Origin: Bacillota bacterium
GTDB taxonomy: Bacteria; Bacillota; UBA4882; UBA8346
DNA length: 64,000 nt
Assembly (NCBI GenBank): GCA_023426245.1
Contig: JAFABB010000055.1
Span: 1 to 64,000, forward strand
Direction of reading: 5' to 3'
Position numbers and translations under genes: made by a program. Each line of letters starts with the position of its first letter. Within the stretch, counting starts at the first letter, position 1. The notes under the pieces were generated by a model that did no database searches, was not told the origin of the DNA, and saw only the letters and a list, made by a program, of their open reading frames with translations. This document shows positions 17,485 to 26,273 of this stretch, one piece after another.

Positions 17485-19845
17485 TTACCCTAAAACAACT
17501 CCAACCTGATTTTGCTCCTCCATGACATCGAAGGGTATCATATTTCCATTCAGTTTCTTCCCGTTAACAGTTAATTCGACCACACCACAATTTATACGCT
17601 TTGGATTGGCGACAGAAATATTGCATATTTTGCCCCGGAAAACCCTGCAGACCTTAAAACCTTCCCATTGGGAGGGTATACAAGGATCAACAACCAGGCC
17701 ATCATAATCCGCTCTGATTCCCAAGATATACTGGGTAACGGCCACAAAACTCCAAGAAGCCGTACCTGTTAACCATGAATTACGAGCTCTACCAAAATGA
17801 TAAGGATGTTCTTTTCCGGTGATAAATTGGGAATAGACATAAGGCTCCATGGTGTAAAGATCAGCCCGGTCATTTTTGGCTGCCGGTAAGAAGGATAGGT
17901 AGTATTGGTAAGCCCGGTCCCCCCTACCAAGCATAGCTTCAGCAATGACCGCCCAGGTGTTGGCATGACAGAAAATAGCGGCATTTTCCTTTAAACCGGC
18001 CGGATAGGCGGTAATATAACCGATTTCCTGATCATATTCGCGGAAAGCAGGATAATTTTTGACAATTCCATGTTCAGTGGCGAGATATTGATGGAGACTG
18101 TCCATGGCCAGCTTGCCTTGATTTGGATCAGCGGCTCCCGACACCACTGCCCAGGTTTGACTGTTGATAAAAATTTTGCTTTGTTCGCTTTCGTGGGAGC
18201 CCAATTTACGGCCACTGTCAAGAAACCCTCTGACATACCAATCCCCGTCCCAAGCGTATTTCTGAAGTTTTTCTTTAATCAGGCATTGATAATTACGAAA
18301 ATGCTCAACATCTTTATTTTGGCCGCAACGTTCGGCAAGAGTCACGAATTCCTGTAGAGCCCGGTAATATAAAAAGGTACTCCAGGTGCTTTCTCCTCTG
18401 CCCTTTAAGTTGATACAGTCGTTCCAATCTGCTGCCAAGCCTAACAATAAACCATGAGGCCCCTTTTGATTCCAAGAATATTCAAGGGCTTTTTTTAAAT
18501 GTTCATAAACTGATTCTTCTTTTTCATCCGCATACGGGATAACTTCACTTAAAAAATCAGAGATTCCGGTTTCTTTAATATAAGCTGATACGGAAAGCAG
18601 CAGCCACAGGTGATCATCCGAATAAATCTGTTCCGGCTTTGGAATATTATGGGCACCCTGTTTCCAGATTAACGGTTGAAAACCATGCATGGCATAACCC
18701 TCGTGAAGTTGACCTTTTAGTAATTCCAGAAGTTTATCGTGCACTTCATCCGGTATGGAATGGACGACTCCCAATAAATCTTGGTTGGTATCCCGGTACC
18801 CCAAACCGTCCCTTCCCCCGGCTTCATTGAAAGACGCCGATCTTGACCAGTTGAAAGTGGTGTGGCATTGATACTGGTTCCAAAGGTTAATCATGCTATC
18901 GACCATCATTGAAGGAGTTTCGCAGGTATATTGAGAAAGCCTCTGTTTCCAATAATTCTGTACCCGCTCAAATTCTTCATTTACTTTATTGCGATCCGAA
19001 TAGATATTACGGCATTCTTTGCCGAAAGTAGTTGCATCACCGATGCCAACAATAAAAAGTGCATACTTCTTTTCGCCTGGTTTCAAGGTAATCCTATTTT
19101 CCAGTGAGGCGCAAGGGGTACCCCCAAGAGCAATGGAGTTAGAGCATTGACCCCTTTCAACCGCGGTTGGATTTCCCTCGTGATGATAATCACCGATAAA
19201 GCACTCCCGATCCGTGTCGAAGCTGGTTACCGGTAAGGTAGAAGCCATAAAAGCTCTCGGATCTTCCGGTGGGGCAAAACTCATTCGATAATCGATAATG
19301 TCATCCTGATAGTTCATTCGGCAGGTGTATAAAATATATTGGAAATTGCTAAGATCCTGATCCATATTCCAAAAGCACCATTCGGCGTATGTAAACAGGG
19401 ACAATTCCCTTTCCCGGTCGGATTGGTTTTCAAGCTCAACTTCCCAAAATTCAATTGGCTTGTCGATAGGCACAAAGATCCGATAGTTTGTGTGGATCTC
19501 CTTATAGTCACTTTCAAAAACCGTATACCCAAGACCATGACGGCAAACGCTCTTATACTTATCCAAGGGTTTTCCCACCGGCTGCCAGGATGCCGACCAA
19601 TAATCCCCCTCTTTACGGTCCCGAATATAAATATACCGTCCCGGTCGATCCATAGGAATACTATTGAACCGGAACCGCAGCATTCTTCCTAAGCGTGGCG
19701 ATTTATAAAACGAATAACCGCTGGCATTGTTGGATACAATGGAAGCAAATTCACCGGTTCCTAAATAATTAATCCATGACATCGGTGTCATTGGATTAAA
19801 AATTACATACTCTTTTTTCGTGTCATCAAAATATCCGTAATTCAT
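17485..19845 (-). CDS. GH94 disaccharide phosphorylase (cellobiose/chitobiose phosphorylase family)
   Basis: 786 residues, typical for cytosolic GH94 enzymes that cleave a beta-linked disaccharide with phosphate. The order of blocks follows cellobiose and N,N'-diacetylchitobiose phosphorylases: N-terminal beta-sandwich (NYGYFDDTKKEYVI, NYLGTGEF, GYSFYKSPR), (alpha/alpha)6 barrel with GLGYRDTNQDLLG, the general-acid motif ADWNDC with the expected catalytic Asp at residue 476, KENAAIFCHANTWA, and NSWLTGTASW. It ends with VDPCIPSQWEGFKV. The substrate (cellobiose, chitobiose or cellobionate) cannot be fixed from sequence. AAGGAG lies nine bases before the ATG. It has its own promoter and appears monocistronic. 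Confidence 0.9.
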   Translation of the reverse strand: MNYGYFDDTKKEYVIFNPMTPMSWINYLGTGEFASIVSNNASGYSFYKSPRLGRMLRFRFNSIPMDRPGRYIYIRDRKEGDYWSASWQPVGKPLDKYKSVCRHGLGYTVFESDYKEIHTNYRIFVPIDKPIEFWEVELENQSDRERELSLFTYAEWCFWNMDQDLSNFQYILYTCRMNYQDDIIDYRMSFAPPEDPRAFMASTLPVTSFDTDRECFIGDYHHEGNPTAVERGQCSNSIALGGTPCASLENRITLKPGEKKYALFIVGIGDATTFGKECRNIYSDRNKVNEEFERVQNYWKQRLSQYTCETPSMMVDSMINLWNQYQCHTTFNWSRSASFNEAGGRDGLGYRDTNQDLLGVVHSIPDEVHDKLLELLKGQLHEGYAMHGFQPLIWKQGAHNIPKPEQIYSDDHLWLLLSVSAYIKETGISDFLSEVIPYADEKEESVYEHLKKALEYSWNQKGPHGLLLGLAADWNDCINLKGRGESTWSTFLYYRALQEFVTLAERCGQNKDVEHFRNYQCLIKEKLQKYAWDGDWYVRGFLDSGRKLGSHESEQSKIFINSQTWAVVSGAADPNQGKLAMDSLHQYLATEHGIVKNYPAFREYDQEIGYITAYPAGLKENAAIFCHANTWAVIAEAMLGRGDRAYQYYLSFLPAAKNDRADLYTMEPYVYSQFITGKEHPYHFGRARNSWLTGTASWSFVAVTQYILGIRADYDGLVVDPCIPSQWEGFKVCRVFRGKICNISVANPKRINCGVVELTVNGKKLNGNMIPFDVMEEQNQVGVVLG

Positions 19846-19880
19846 TTTTGCAAACTCCTTCTTATATTGTTCCTTCTGAA

Positions 19881-19909
19881 ATTTTATTAAAATTGCAATC
19901 TATTGTCAA
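19881..19909 (-). promoter_or_regulatory. Sigma-A promoter of the GH94 gene
   Basis: Minus-strand TTGACA (19904-19909) and TAAAAT (19881-19886) with a 17-base spacer, 36 bases before the start codon. No obvious catabolite-responsive element was recognised around it. Confidence 0.75.
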
Positions 19910-20010
19910 TCAATAATTCAATATATTGCAAACATTTTATAGTATTCCTTCTACCTTTCAGGCACCCAAACTATTGATAAAGATTAAGAGGAACTTTTAA
20001 AAAATGAAAA

Positions 20011-20054
20011 AAATAACCTGCATTCATAAATTGTAAAATGAGGCCAGGTTATTT
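20011..20054 (-). terminator. Intrinsic terminator after yqeH
   Basis: AAATAACCTG (20011-20020) and CAGGTTATTT (20045-20054) form a perfect 10-bp stem. On the minus strand it is followed by a T-rich tail. It ends the yqeG-yqeH transcript. Confidence 0.75.
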
Positions 20055-20118
20055 GTTATTCGGTATTTTCACTTCGTCACCGCAATTACCCCGGAAACAA
20101 TCTTTCTATGGCTTTAGC

Positions 20119-21231
20119 TCACGATTTTTTCCCGATGATAGCCGGTCTTACCTCGAATCGCACTCCCTTAGGGATTCGAATTTTAAAATCGGCCGCTGTT
20201 CCACGCAGCGAGATCCAGCCTAAACCGGCAACTGCCAAATCCTGATTATCGTCAAGATGTACAATGACTTCCTGCCACTGGATTTTACCGATACATTTCC
20301 GGCAAATCCGGGTGAGCCAGGAAGGTTTCTCGTCCAATAAAGCATCGATTTTATCATTATCCGTACGGTGCATCACTACATCCGGCGAGCTGTAAGCGAT
20401 AATTACCTCTTCCTCATCTCCCAGATAGGCAAAACTGCATAAACCGCCTAAAATTAATCCTTTACCGGGCTTTAATCCCCATAGTTTTTGTTCCATTTTT
20501 TGAGAAGCCACCAAAGTACTGGCGCATTCCGGACAAACCAAATCGGCGACTCTATCTTCGGGCGCTAATCCGGGAGTATCGATTAAGGTATTACGCCCTT
20601 TTAAAATGCTCCAATTACTAAGCCCCATGGTAGTCCCGGGAAACTTGGAAACCGTCGGCGAGCTGACCGAACCTTCCAGCTTCAGCAACTGTTTTATAAG
20701 GGAGGATTTTCCGACATTGGTCACACCTAACATGGCAATCCTGGAAGCGGGGCCAACTTCTTTCGAAATGCGCCCTGCCAAGATATCCACACCCTTTCCC
20801 TTCATTCCACTGGTCAAAATGATATCCCGGGGCACCGGCCAGGCTGTCTTCTTTAAATAATTCTTTAAATAATCCAAAATCTCCGGGTGCTTGGCCCTCA
20901 TTGGCAACAAATCGATTTTATTCATAATTAAAATATAAGGTTTACCGGCCAAAAAACCGGACCATAGCGGCAAACTTCCCGACAAATCCGCGAAGTCGCA
21001 AACTATGATCAGCAAATCACTAAGGGTTATCGCTTTCATAATACTCTGTCGGATAGTATCAAGTCCGGGGTGTAACTCTCCAACTTCCCCATAATGAATC
21101 ATCCGATAACAGCGCTTACATATAACCTGTCCTTTGTGCTGGTGATTCTCAGGTACATATCCGGCCTTTTCAGGAAATTTAGTTTGAATTGCGACGCCAC
21201 AGCCGCGACAGTATTGATTATTTCCACTCAC
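20119..21231 (-). CDS. yqeH: Ribosome biogenesis GTPase YqeH
   Basis: Circularly permuted GTPase needed for 30S subunit assembly in B. subtilis. An N-terminal zinc finger (CRGCG near residue 9, CKRCYRMIHYGEV near 38) precedes the permuted G motifs: MNKIDLL (G4), TSGMKGKG (G5), GVTNVGKSSL (G1) and DTPGL (G3). 370 residues is normal. GTG 21231 overlaps the yqeG stop by four bases (GTGA), so the two are coupled. The yqeG-yqeH pair is conserved in Bacillota. Confidence 0.95.
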   Translation of the reverse strand: MSGNNQYCRGCGVAIQTKFPEKAGYVPENHQHKGQVICKRCYRMIHYGEVGELHPGLDTIRQSIMKAITLSDLLIIVCDFADLSGSLPLWSGFLAGKPYILIMNKIDLLPMRAKHPEILDYLKNYLKKTAWPVPRDIILTSGMKGKGVDILAGRISKEVGPASRIAMLGVTNVGKSSLIKQLLKLEGSVSSPTVSKFPGTTMGLSNWSILKGRNTLIDTPGLAPEDRVADLVCPECASTLVASQKMEQKLWGLKPGKGLILGGLCSFAYLGDEEEVIIAYSSPDVVMHRTDNDKIDALLDEKPSWLTRICRKCIGKIQWQEVIVHLDDNQDLAVAGLGWISLRGTAADFKIRIPKGVRFEVRPAIIGKKS

Positions 21232-21734
21232 TGTAATATTCCTTTCTTGCGAAACCGTTTTATGACAAGACGTTCCAATTGCCGGACTGCCCGGGTACTG
21301 ATAAACTCGGTATCACTTAATGGCGGGGTCCAAATCGTATAAAGTTCCATGCGATTGCCGCCTAAAATATCGGTAAAAAGCTGATCCCCAACGACCGCTG
21401 TCTCGTCCGGCTCGGTTTCCATCAATTCCAAAGCCTTTCGGAAAGGAAATTTACGGGGTTTGACGGCCCGTGAAACATAAGGAATATCTAAAAGACTGGC
21501 TACCGCTTCCACCCTATGCTCTAAAGCATTGGAAAGAATACACATTTTAAAACCGGATTGTTTAAATCTGGAAACCAACTGAATGATTTCAGGGCTCAAA
21601 TCATCTTGTTTCCATTCTACCAAAGTATTATCCAAATCAAAAATAATTCCCCGAATACCGACTTTTTTTAACTCATCCAAATCAAGTTCCAAAACGGACT
21701 GCGCCTGCACTCTCGGGCATAATTTCTGCAGCAT
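21228..21734 (-). CDS. yqeG: YqeG-family HAD-IIIA phosphatase
   Basis: 168 residues with the HAD nucleophile motif IIFDLDNTLVEW, motif II ILSNAL, Lys in KPRKFPFRKAL and the motif IV-like GDQLFTDILGGNRM. The physiological substrate is not established for the family; it is tightly linked to yqeH. ATG 21734 has GGGAGG upstream. Confidence 0.92.
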   Translation of the reverse strand: MLQKLCPRVQAQSVLELDLDELKKVGIRGIIFDLDNTLVEWKQDDLSPEIIQLVSRFKQSGFKMCILSNALEHRVEAVASLLDIPYVSRAVKPRKFPFRKALELMETEPDETAVVGDQLFTDILGGNRMELYTIWTPPLSDTEFISTRAVRQLERLVIKRFRKKGILQ

Positions 21735-21782
21735 TCCTGATCCTCCCGTTATATATGCTATTGTTGATATAACTTTAAGAAT

Positions 21783-22640
21783 TTACTTTAATTGGCTTTC
21801 TTGGTAATGATAAATCTTATTACAAAAATGACAACGTACTTCGATCCGACCTTGTTCCTGTAAAATATTCCCGATTTCACCCGGATCCAAACTCAATAAA
21901 GGTCCTCGAAATCTATCCCATGAGCAATCACAACAGTATCTTACATTGAGTCGTTCTAAAATTTTGACCGTTTCCGGATCGGGTGCAATACGGGAAATTA
22001 ATTCCGCTGGGGAAATTCCCTCCGCCAACATTTCCGTTAGTCTCGGCATATCATGCAGCTTTTGTTCCAAAGCGGAAACGGTTGCTTCCGTAGAACCCGG
22101 CAAAAGTTGAACAATCAGGCCGCCAGCCGTTTGAACCGTCCCATCGGGATTTACCAAAACTCCTAACGCAACGGCCGACGGAGTCTGTTCCGATTTCGTA
22201 AAATAATAGGCAAAATCTTCCGCTATCTCTCCATTTTGAAGCGGAACCACTCCTTGATAAGGGTCTTTTAACCCCAGATCTTTCAATACCATCATTTCTC
22301 CTGAGCCAATGCCTCCACCAACATCCAGTTTACCGAGACGATTGGGTTTTAAATCGACCCTTGGATTATCAATTTCTCCTTTAACTTGGCCCCGCTCATT
22401 CGACACTGCCAAAATCCTGCCGATTGGCCCATTGCCGGAGACAGATACAGTCAGACGCTTTAAGTTATCATTCATGACACCCATCATTAATGTTCCGGTC
22501 AGTACTCTTCCAAAAGCGGCAGTCGCAGTAGGCCAAGTCTCATGAATTTTACGGGCTTCCTCCACGACTCCGGCGGTTAAAGCAGCATATATTCGAATTG
22601 TGCTTTGCTTTGCAGTTGCAATAACTAAATGATCTTCCAT
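21783..22640 (-). CDS. hslO: Redox-regulated molecular chaperone Hsp33
   Basis: 285 residues. The N-terminal substrate-binding domain starts with DHLVIATAKQSTIRIYAA. The C-terminal redox switch has the zinc-binding CxC...CxxC cysteines (CDC near residue 237, CHFC near 272). Oxidation of these cysteines activates the holdase. GGAGG lies just upstream of the ATG. It appears to start its own unit and runs toward yqeG with a gap of 48 bases. Confidence 0.95.
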   Translation of the reverse strand: MEDHLVIATAKQSTIRIYAALTAGVVEEARKIHETWPTATAAFGRVLTGTLMMGVMNDNLKRLTVSVSGNGPIGRILAVSNERGQVKGEIDNPRVDLKPNRLGKLDVGGGIGSGEMMVLKDLGLKDPYQGVVPLQNGEIAEDFAYYFTKSEQTPSAVALGVLVNPDGTVQTAGGLIVQLLPGSTEATVSALEQKLHDMPRLTEMLAEGISPAELISRIAPDPETVKILERLNVRYCCDCSWDRFRGPLLSLDPGEIGNILQEQGRIEVRCHFCNKIYHYQESQLK

Positions 22641-22704
22641 GAATCCTCCGCTTAAGCTTAATGCTCATTCCGTTCACTAAAAATTAAACAACATCCGCTG
22701 GCTG

Positions 22705-23469
22705 TCAATCAACTTCTACCCGTTGTCCGTCATAGCCCAACTCTACATTTCCAGGCAATAATAAGTTTACTTCGTTATATTTAAAATCGTGAGCAATATG
22801 TGTTAAAATACTGTGCTTGGGATTAATGATTTCTATCATCTTCAAACCCTGCTCCAGATTAAAATGAGTTGGATGAGGTTTAAACCTCAATACTCCTAAT
22901 ATAAGCAATTTTAAATTTTTTAAAAGCTCAAGGCTTTCTTCCGGGATACTACTGCAATCGGTGATATAAGCAAAATCCCCGATACGGTATCCCAAGATAC
23001 CTAAAGGACCATGAAAAACCGGGATCGGTATAATTTTAATCCCGGCCACCTCAAAAGGTAAAGCGATTTCTTTCAGGCAAATTCTTGGTATCCCGCCGCC
23101 AATATGGACTCGATTATCGAAGATATAGGAAAACATACCGGCAATACCCTTTAGGGTTGTTTGATTTCCATAGACCGGTATTTCACTGCCCTGTAATTCG
23201 CTGAAACGGCGCAAATCATCAAATCCGCAAACATGATCCGCATGATTGTGGGTCATCAGAACCAAATCAACCCGTGGAACCTTGTTTCGAATCGTTTGAA
23301 TGCGCATTTCTGTGGCGGTATCAATTAAAATATGCTGTTCACCGATGTGAATATATACCGATGATCGAGTCCGGCAATCTCGAGGATCCATTGAAGTACA
23401 AGTCGCGCAATTACAACCCAGAACCGGAACGCCATGAGAAGTTCCGGTTCCTAGGAGTGTTATGATCAT
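22705..23469 (-). CDS. MBL-fold metallo-hydrolase (PhnP-like)
   Basis: 254 residues with the metallo-beta-lactamase HxHxDH motif (MTHNHADHVCGFDDLR) and PhnP-like N-terminal features: LLGTGTSHGVPVLGCNCATC with a Cys cluster, then CRTRSSVYI. PhnP is a cyclic phosphodiesterase, but the substrate here is not known. The start is set at ATG 23469, giving MIITLLGTGTS; a longer reading overlaps mltG by ~100 bases. It starts 7 bases after the mltG stop, so the two are probably one operon. Confidence 0.85.
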   Translation of the reverse strand: MIITLLGTGTSHGVPVLGCNCATCTSMDPRDCRTRSSVYIHIGEQHILIDTATEMRIQTIRNKVPRVDLVLMTHNHADHVCGFDDLRRFSELQGSEIPVYGNQTTLKGIAGMFSYIFDNRVHIGGGIPRICLKEIALPFEVAGIKIIPIPVFHGPLGILGYRIGDFAYITDCSSIPEESLELLKNLKLLILGVLRFKPHPTHFNLEQGLKMIEIINPKHSILTHIAHDFKYNEVNLLLPGNVELGYDGQRVEVD

Positions 23470-23476
23470 TTTTATT

Positions 23477-24550
23477 TTAAGTTCCTTTGTTAAACATTCT
23501 TTCAATTTTATGCTGGGCATTGAGATGTTGCTGATAAGTGGTGCTAAATATATGAGTGCCATCGGGCCTGGCGACAAAATATAAATATTGAACTTGGGCC
23601 GGATATACTGCAGCCTTTAATGAAGCCAGTCCGGGATTGGCTATCGGTCCCGGAGGCAACCCTTGATGCAAATAGGTATTATACGGCGAATTTACTTGCA
23701 AGTCTTTATAATATAAACGTTCTTTCCGTTTACCAAGGGAATACTGAACAGTCGCACAGGATTGAAGCGGATACCCCAGTCGCAAACGATTATAAAATAT
23801 CCCGGCAATGATTGGCCGTTCTTCTGGTTCTCTAGCTTCCTTTTCAACCAAAGAGGCGATGATAACTATCTCTTTCCGCTTATCGGCAGAAATCTGTTGA
23901 AAATTCTTTTGAAAAACTTCTTGAAAACGGAAAAACATTTTTTGAATAATCTGCTTTTCGACCGTTGCATTTAATTCAAAATTATAGGTGTCCGGGAACA
24001 AATATCCTTCCGTTCCAGATAAATTTTGTTCGTTTCCTGCCAATTGATTCACCAAGGCCGCATCGCGAGCCGCATTCAGAAAACTCTGCGGATTAACCAA
24101 CCCTTTTTGTGCTAATAAAGCGGCTATTTCCTGATTATCAAGACCTTCCGGGATGGTAATTCTTACGGATTGAGCAATACCGCGCCGAAGTTCACCTACA
24201 ATGGCCGGCACCGACATTCCCGGACTTATTCGGTAATAACCAGCCCTCGCCATTCTCTGGCGTGGGTTCAGGCGGACATAAAGTTCAAAAACAAATTGAT
24301 TCCGGATCAAATGCTTTTTTGCCAATGATTGGCCGATTTGCCGCAACGAAGAACCATACGGAACTTTAAAAACATGAAAATCCTTATTTCCGAAACGGGT
24401 TGGAGTCAGATTCCAGCAGTAATATCCAATGAACAGCAAAACAAGGACTACCAAAACCAAAACACCAACTCCCAAAGGAGTATGAAGTTTCTTATTCAGA
24501 ATCATCAAGATATTTTTTTTATCATCTATGTATTTTTTCATTAATACCAT
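23477..24550 (-). CDS. mltG: Endolytic murein transglycosylase MltG (YceG family)
   Basis: MltG cleaves nascent peptidoglycan and helps end glycan strands. A single N-terminal transmembrane helix (GVLVLVVLVLLFIGYYCW) is followed by a LysM-like domain (VFKVPYGSSLRQIGQSLAKK) and the catalytic YceG domain with IIASLVEKEAR (catalytic Glu) and SPYNTYLHQGLPPGPIANPG. About 357 residues. ATG 24550 has GGAG nine bases upstream; ATG 24565 is an alternative without one. Confidence 0.92.
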   Translation of the reverse strand: MVLMKKYIDDKKNILMILNKKLHTPLGVGVLVLVVLVLLFIGYYCWNLTPTRFGNKDFHVFKVPYGSSLRQIGQSLAKKHLIRNQFVFELYVRLNPRQRMARAGYYRISPGMSVPAIVGELRRGIAQSVRITIPEGLDNQEIAALLAQKGLVNPQSFLNAARDAALVNQLAGNEQNLSGTEGYLFPDTYNFELNATVEKQIIQKMFFRFQEVFQKNFQQISADKRKEIVIIASLVEKEAREPEERPIIAGIFYNRLRLGYPLQSCATVQYSLGKRKERLYYKDLQVNSPYNTYLHQGLPPGPIANPGLASLKAAVYPAQVQYLYFVARPDGTHIFSTTYQQHLNAQHKIERMFNKGT

Positions 24551-24861
24551 TGATTGTGGCTCCATTAGTATTTTTAAATTTCAAACTTTCCAGAACAACC
24601 CAGACAAAAGGCCATCCCACTGTTTTTTGTATCAACCACCCTTACTGAATCTTATTATTTTACCATGATCGTCAATGAATGTCTAATTTTTAAATTCGAC
24701 TTACCTTTCAAACTTCCTGCCGTCAGTTTCCCAGTGCTGCGAATGGAGGAAATTAATTTTTTTTAAAATATTGATGAACTCCTTTTGTTATTCAGACAAA
24801 ATGGCATGCGCGCGTCAATGAATTTAAATGAATTACCTGGAATTTTCCCCTTAGATCTTTA

Positions 24862-24917
24862 GAAAACGAAAAAACCGACCTAAAGAAAATATTGAATAAA
24901 GTCGGTTTTTCGTTTTC
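24862..24917. terminator. Strong bidirectional terminator in a 400-base gap
   Basis: GAAAACGAAAAAACCGAC (24862-24879) pairs almost perfectly with GTCGGTTTTTCGTTTTC (24901-24917), giving A/T runs on both flanks. It probably ends the flavin-reductase transcript on the minus strand. The rest of the 24551-24949 gap is AT-rich and shows no gene. Confidence 0.75.
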
Positions 24918-24949
24918 TTAGCTTTATTTTGAACTTTTTAAAAGATTTT

Positions 24950-25492
24950 TTATAATTTGCCTGTTTTATAAACACAACCCACGGATGAACCTAAACTCCA
25001 ATAATGGGTTCCCATCATAATCATTGGATTGATTTTTACCGGATCCGGGCTTCCATCGGTAATACACTCCGGTTTTGCATAGGTTGCCACAATTTCACCG
25101 AAGAACATTTCAAAACCCGAAATCGGTATAGTTTGAATCACTTTGCAGAGAAAATTAACGGGACACTCCCTAATCAAAGGAGCCTTCCCGAGCTCATCAT
25201 AAAACGGGTTAAAAATCAAGGATTTATCGCTGTTTTTGCCGGATACTATCCCACAATAGTCCGTTTGGGAAACCATATCCACCGCAGGGATATTCACGCT
25301 GAAATAACCGTTCTCTTGAACGCCGCGTGTTGTGTAGTGAGTGCTTTTCAACGAAATATAAAGAACAGGATCCAAACAAACCACTCCACATGCTCCAACG
25401 GTGGCATAATTAGGCTTTCCGTCGACATCCGCTCCCACCAGAATTGTCGGAAAAGGACCCAGGGGAATATTTTTTATTTTTTGCTTATCCAA
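24950..25492 (-). CDS. Flavin reductase-like (FMN-binding split barrel) protein
   Basis: 180 residues with the flavin-reductase fold pattern: PFPTILVGADVDGKPNYATVG, DPVLYISLKSTHYT, GYFSVNIPA, and GIVSGKNSDK. Members bind FMN and donate reduced flavin or act as small flavoproteins in anaerobes. The partner is unknown. It is a single gene between a terminator and a nitroreductase. Confidence 0.82.
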   Translation of the reverse strand: MDKQKIKNIPLGPFPTILVGADVDGKPNYATVGACGVVCLDPVLYISLKSTHYTTRGVQENGYFSVNIPAVDMVSQTDYCGIVSGKNSDKSLIFNPFYDELGKAPLIRECPVNFLCKVIQTIPISGFEMFFGEIVATYAKPECITDGSPDPVKINPMIMMGTHYWSLGSSVGCVYKTGKL

Positions 25493-25626
25493 TAGTAAAA
25501 CCTCTTTACAATTTAAATTTCTGGCCGCCAGTTATTCATAGTATAATTGAGGTTTTAAAATATAACTAGACTTTTTCTTAGCGATCGATTATCCTATAGC
25601 TAGAGTATTCCCCCGGGGCAATCATG

Positions 25627-26163
25627 TTATTGCTGGTTCCCGTAACGATTATAGGATACCTTCCGGTATTGCAGTTCATCTTGCTCATGGGACTTCGGAG
25701 TTTCCCCAGGATAACCAAGAGCGATGATGGAATCCACTTTCAACGATTCCGGGATCCCCAAAACCCCTTGGATGAAATTTTCTGCCGTTTGATGATTATC
25801 GTGCATCCGCTCCCGGATTTGAATCCAACAACTCCCTATTCCAAGCGATTCCGCAGTTAACTGAATAAAGGTCGCGGCAATCGCGGTATCCTCAATCCAA
25901 ACATCGCTTCGCTGGGCATCAGCGCAAATCACTATCGCCAAAGAGGCCTCCTTTAGGAAAGAAGAACCGTACTGTTTGGAAGAAGATAGCGTGTTTAGCA
26001 AGTCGGGATTATCGACGATTATAAACTCCCATGGAGTAAGCCCTCTTGAAGATGGCGCCCTTAATGCCGCTTCAATCAAGGCATCCCGTTTCTCGGATTC
26101 AACGGTTTTCTTGAGATATTTTCGGATACTCCGGCGTTTCTGGATTACTGAGAGAATCATCAA
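25627..26163 (-). CDS. Nitroreductase-family FMN protein
   Basis: 178 residues: N-terminal SVIQKRRSIRKYLKK with the FMN-phosphate-binding RRSIR, PSSRGLTPWEFIIV, and the C-terminal IIALGYPGE. It uses FMN and NAD(P)H; the substrate is unpredictable. It is divergent from the GapN-like gene. It is one of two intact and one broken nitroreductases in this 10-kb stretch. Confidence 0.85.
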   Translation of the reverse strand: MMILSVIQKRRSIRKYLKKTVESEKRDALIEAALRAPSSRGLTPWEFIIVDNPDLLNTLSSSKQYGSSFLKEASLAIVICADAQRSDVWIEDTAIAATFIQLTAESLGIGSCWIQIRERMHDNHQTAENFIQGVLGIPESLKVDSIIALGYPGETPKSHEQDELQYRKVSYNRYGNQQ

Positions 26164-26273
26164 TTTTTTCCTCCAATTCTATCAATTTTAGATTACAACT
26201 TTACAAAAAAGGATAATTTTTTTGGATCAAGAACTTATCTCTAACAAGGTCATTGGAAACAGGAGGTCGTAAA